Origin: Bigelowiella natans CCMP2755
Taxonomy: Eukaryota; Cercozoa; Chlorarachniophyceae
Direction of reading: 5' to 3'
DNA length: 33,396 nt
Assembly: GCA_000320545.1 (NCBI GenBank)
Contig: ADNK01000622.1
Coordinates: 1 to 33,396, forward strand
Shown here: piece by piece, positions 33,135 through 33,396 of the stretch
Position numbering within the stretch: the first letter of the stretch is position 1
Layout: each line of letters starts with the position of its first letter
Notes under the pieces: model-generated
Told to the model about the DNA's origin: nothing
Seen by the model: only the letters and a program-made list of their open reading frames with translations
Database searches by the model: none
Translations under genes and position numbers: made by a program

Positions 33135-33396
33135 GCTACCAAGAGGATTCGTATTCTTCTTCTTCCTCTAACAGAGCAGCTCCTCCTTCTCCTCCTCCTC
33201 CTCCTCCTCCTCCTCCTCCTCCTCCTACTACTACTACTCTGTGGTTCCTTCTCGTTTTGTTGTACACCCTGTTTGTTTGTTTGTTTCTTTCTTTCTTTCT
33301 TTGTTTAGGGTCATAGTTATCCTGTTTGGGATGTTACTTTCTCTCCAGTTGGTTACTACTTTGCTTCTGCATCATTGGACACCACAGCTAGGCTAT
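27002..33396 (+). CDS. TAF5: TAF5, TFIID subunit with LisH, NTD2 and WD40 regions (3' partial)
   Basis: This is a subunit of the general transcription factor TFIID (some lineages also use it in SAGA), acting in the nucleus. Twenty exons join in exact phase: 27002-27099, 27528-27597, 27781-27861, 28022-28096, 28222-28287, 28420-28481, 28665-28718, 28950-29030, 29185-29334, 29563-29617, 29998-30114, 30452-30486, 30913-30943, 31256-31314, 31624-31675, 32003-32062, 32236-32559, 32720-32791, 33003-33059, 33309-33396. About 562 residues are visible. Order: LisH (YMRGRGFTASLEAFKSES), NTD2 (YRKLQAWIETSIDIYRYEMQ), a linker, then MPSIC and WD40 blades such as GFGDSTVKMWNLEK, GHRGPVFCADFS and DCTIRLWNTETA. 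The last partial blade matches the TAF5 signature GHSYPVWDVTFSPVGYYF. The start ATG at 27002 follows an in-frame TAG with no earlier ATG. The remaining blades lie beyond the window. Confidence 0.93.
27528..27597 (+). other. TAF5: TAF5 LisH motif exon
   Basis: YMRGRGFTASLEAFKSES completes the LisH helix pair begun in exon 1 (DSLLIQ), matching the usual I/L-x-x-YL-x-x-x-G-x-x-x-T-x-x-x-F pattern. LisH mediates dimerisation. Confidence 0.85.
28022..29334 (+). other. TAF5: TAF5 NTD2 domain exons
   Basis: Six exons encode the all-helical N-terminal domain conserved in TAF5: YRKLQAWIETSIDIYRYEMQ, ILWPLLVHVFLDMVQ, AQKLMEANIRVFKKK, then KVTMSQFSHQLLFSFLEQS and FMLLLRLLNEHVQIS. In known TAF5 proteins this domain packs with the TAF6-TAF9 histone-fold module. 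Confidence 0.88.
28530..28601. repeat. (GAT)n and (GT)n arrays in a TAF5 intron
   Basis: Nine GAT units and sixteen GT units separated by 11 bases, between TAF5 exons ending 28481 and starting 28665. Confidence 0.9.
29505..29543. repeat. (CT)n array acting as pyrimidine tract
   Basis: About nineteen CT units end 19 bases before the 3' splice site of the exon starting at 29563, in sequence that stays pyrimidine-rich up to the AG. Confidence 0.9.
31013..31046. repeat. (CTC)n array in a TAF5 intron
   Basis: About eleven CTC units after the micro-exon 30913-30943. Confidence 0.9.
31796..31833. repeat. (TCA)n array in a TAF5 intron
   Basis: Twelve TCA units. It gives a poly-His frame that is not coding. 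A (CTA)n array at 31937-31972 and a (CAAC)n array at 31979-31998 follow before the next exon. Confidence 0.9.
32236..32559 (+). other. TAF5: TAF5 low-complexity insertion exon between the first WD blades
   Basis: A 108-codon exon opens with a Lys-rich tract and then has Ala/Ser, a run of ten Asn (AAT array) and Ser/Thr tracts. It ends ISKQEIDGTWPLYKKL, the link into the next WD blade. The upstream (AT)n and GAT tracts at 32173-32233 are best read as intron, because the 3' splice site aaaag/GCC at 32235 restores phase 0. The YIYIYI frame is therefore not protein. Confidence 0.7.
32560..32632. repeat. (TAG)n array starting at a 5' splice site
   Basis: TAF5 exon 32236-32559 ends at CTG, and the intron is GTAGTAGTAG with about ten units, then CAG-interrupted units. 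The first GT of the array is the splice donor. Confidence 0.9.
33098..33132. repeat. (CT)n array in the last visible TAF5 intron
   Basis: About seventeen CT units ending in CAG at 33131-33133, which could act as an alternative 3' splice site. A (CTC)n array (33184-33226) and (TTTC)n array (33283-33302) follow before the real exon at 33309. Confidence 0.9.

Noticed and set aside
1-33396. CRISPR-like repeats, bacterial operons, tRNA or rRNA genes
   Set aside because: Repeats are simple-sequence arrays without spacers, genes are spliced, and no cloverleaf or rRNA signature was recognised on reading.

Overview
This window looks like nuclear DNA of an intron-dense, AT-leaning eukaryote, most likely a microbial eukaryote (protist). 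The reasons are a spliced TFIID subunit gene (TAF5), GT-AG introns roughly every 30-150 coding bases, many phase-consistent micro-exons, and di-, tri- and tetranucleotide repeats in almost every intron. I cannot name the species. Nothing bacterial, organellar or CRISPR-like was seen, and no rRNA or tRNA was recognised. I could not run splice predictors or searches. All gene models were joined by hand from GT/AG sites and phase.

Layout, left to right. 1-1778 (minus) is the 5' part of an unrecognised multi-exon gene that runs off the left edge. 1.8-2.6 kb has no convincing gene. 2.6-4.0 kb is an island with no microsatellites, C/G-ended codons and an internal direct repeat, and is probably a decayed mobile or foreign element. 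4023-4521 (minus) is a small two-exon basic protein with an internal repeat. 4759-21006 (minus) is a very large multi-exon gene, or two adjoining genes. It has an IQ-like motif, a basic coiled region and low-complexity tracts, and the family is not recognised. 21.24-23.64 kb is a second, larger island with plus-strand open frames broken by frameshifts and stops. 23748-26354 (minus) encodes a probably secreted granulin-like cysteine-rich protein with a histidine-rich insert. 27002-33396 (plus) is a TAF5 orthologue (LisH, NTD2 and WD40 regions) that continues past the right edge. It is divergent from the granulin-like gene across about 650 bp.

The most distinctive property is the link between introns and microsatellites. 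Many 5' splice sites read GTAGTA or GTGTGT and run directly into (GTA)n, (TAG)n or (GT)n arrays, and several 3' splice sites lie just downstream of (CT)n. The two islands lack these arrays, so they stand out from the host background.
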